Shown in pieces: positions 62,775 to 64,000 of a stretch of DNA of 64,000 nucleotides. Position 1 is the first letter of the stretch, and each line of letters opens with the position of its first letter. The stretch covers positions 682,001-746,000 of the forward strand of contig NZ_JACCBW010000002.1 in NCBI RefSeq assembly GCF_013410035.1. The letters are read 5' to 3'. Both the position numbers and the translations under genes were made by a program. The notes under the pieces are model-generated. The model was given only the letters and a program-made list of their open reading frames with translations, was not told the DNA's origin and did not search any database. The stretch is from Nocardioides cavernae. GTDB lineage: Bacteria; Actinomycetota; Actinomycetes; Propionibacteriales; Nocardioidaceae.

Positions 62775-64000
62775 CCGCCACCCAGGACCGCCCGGCCGCC
62801 GAGATCGGCAAGGACCGCCGCCGCAAGGAGGACCAGCGGCTGATCACGGGCCGCACCCGCTGGACCGACAACATGACCCTGCCGGGCATGCTGCACCTGG
62901 CGATGGTGCGCAGCCCGTTCGCCCACGCCTCGATCACCTCGATCGACGTCGACGCCGCCAAGGCGTCCGCCAACGTCGTCGCCGTCCTCACGGGCAAGGA
63001 CTTCGGCGACGAGCTCGGCGTCTGCATCAACGCCTGGCCCATCACGCCCGACCAGAAGACGCCCGCCCACTCGCCGATGCCTGCCGACCGGGTCGCGTTC
63101 GCGGGCGAGGTCGTCGCCGTCGTGGTCGCCCGCAGCGCAGCGGCGGCCCGGGACGCAGCCGAGCTCGTCGACGTGGAGTACGACGAGCTGCCTGCCGTCG
63201 TCGGCATCAAGAAGGCCCTCGAGGACTCGGTGCTCGCGCACCCCGACCTCGGCACCAACAAGTCCGCGCTCTGGATCTTCGACTCGAGCGAGGCCGGCAC
63301 CGGAGGTGACGTGGAGGGCGCGATCGAGGAGGCGCGCGCCAACGGCATCGTCATCGAGCGCGAGTACCGCCAGCAGCGCCTCATCCCCGCGTTCATGGAG
63401 CCGCGCAGCGTCGTGGTCGACCCGACCGGCGAGCAGATCACCATGTGGTCCGCCACCCAGATCCCGCACATCCTCCGCTTCGCCCTGGCCGCCACCACCG
63501 GCGTACCCGAGAGCAAGATCCGGGTCATCGCCCCTGACGTCGGTGGTGGCTTCGGCGGCAAGCTGCAGACCACGCCCGAGGAGTGGATCGCCTGGGCCGT
63601 CGCCCGACGTCTCTCCAAGCCGGTGAAGTACACCGAGACCCGCAGCGAGAGCCTGATGGCGGCCCACCACGGCCGCGACCAGGTGCAGACCCTGACCCTG
63701 GCCGCGGACAAGGACGGCAAGGTCACCGGCTTCAAGGTGCACCTCGACGCCGACCTCGGCGCCTACATCGCGATCGTCGGCGGCGGCGTGCCCGTCCTCG
63801 GCGCCTTCATGTTCAACGCCATCTACAAGTTCCCGTCCTATCGCTTCGAGTGCCAGACCGTCCTCACCAACACGACCTTCACCGACGCCTACCGCGGCGC
63901 CGGCCGGCCCGAGGCGACCTACGCCATCGAGCGGATGATGGACGAGCTGGCCGCCGAGGTCGGGGTCGACCCGCTGGAGATCCGCGAGCGCAACTGGATC
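62771..64000 (+). CDS. CoxL-type molybdopterin large subunit, form II (partial, continues beyond window)
   Basis: The first 410 codons of an aerobic CO-dehydrogenase-type large subunit (full length near 790-800). Recognised are [64 protein letters not shown], the Mo-cofactor motif [14 protein letters not shown] (GGGFGXK), and near residue 373 the loop [10 protein letters not shown]. In true (form I) CO dehydrogenases that loop reads AYXCSFR with the copper-binding cysteine; here it is AYRGAGR, the form II pattern. Form II enzymes have mostly unknown or doubtful CO activity. It follows coxS in a coxS-coxL order. Confidence 0.92.

Overview
The window is very GC-rich DNA from an actinobacterium. 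It carries a mycothiol gene (mshA), a SenX3/RegX3 pair, CarD, an HrcA/CIRCE-controlled groEL, trehalose synthesis by OtsA/OtsB, DUF3263 and DUF4032 proteins, and many GTG starts. Gene content and order (gpmA, lipoprotein, UbiA, carD, ispD/ispF, cysS, rlmB) fit Nocardioides or a close relative. That is inferred from familiarity, not from a search. The DNA looks chromosomal: I see no phage, transposase, plasmid or CRISPR genes.

Layout. 1-7 kb: an SDR oxidoreductase cut by the window edge, an RNase HI fused to an NTF2-like domain, a large secreted Ig-repeat protein, a small membrane protein, mshA and a YbjN protein. 7-11 kb: an EamA transporter, then regX3/senX3 divergent from phoU across a PHO-box-like repeat. 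11-21 kb: the gpmA block, carD, a degenerate IspD paralogue that overlaps the true ispD/ispF pair tail to tail, a sulfite-oxidase-like membrane protein, a C39-like peptidase, cysS and rlmB. 21-27 kb: a metallophosphoesterase, an XRE-type regulator, DUF4032, a GH13 glucosidase and tRNA-Thr. 27-34 kb, mostly minus strand: pdxY, a DODA-type dioxygenase, ung, a sphingosine-phosphate-lyase-like enzyme, an MFS carrier and an alpha/beta hydrolase with a histone-like tail. 34-41 kb: a fasciclin protein, an ECF sigma/anti-sigma pair, a glutamate-synthase-like FMN protein, otsA and otsB. 41-43 kb: a SAM riboswitch, a threonine-synthase-family enzyme and a ubiquitin-like sulfur carrier. 43-50 kb: a DUF2157/GDYXXLXY pair, an SGNH hydrolase-methyltransferase-ATP-grasp series, and TadE/vWA pilus-like genes. 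50-54 kb: groEL with two CIRCE boxes and a collagen-like secreted protein between two matching hairpins. 54-64 kb: a molybdenum-hydroxylase region with a MobA/MocA-like transferase, CoxD, CoxE, XdhC/CoxI, a GAF regulator, CoxS, and the first half of a CoxL whose active-site loop is of the form II type.

The most interesting points are these. (1) The true IspD has lost the MEP-binding arm motifs that the adjacent degenerate paralogue keeps, while the paralogue lacks the CTP-binding loop. (2) A SAM riboswitch controls a threonine-synthase-like enzyme followed by a GG-ending sulfur carrier, which suggests methionine rather than threonine synthesis. (3) Many genes have a TANNNT box placed exactly so that transcription would begin at the start codon (leaderless mRNAs). 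(4) Several palindromic intergenic elements remain unexplained. No gene-free stretch exceeds 300 bases; the longest (49960-50201, 51831-52123, 10786-11023, 40876-41102 and 28006-28215) are described as separate features.
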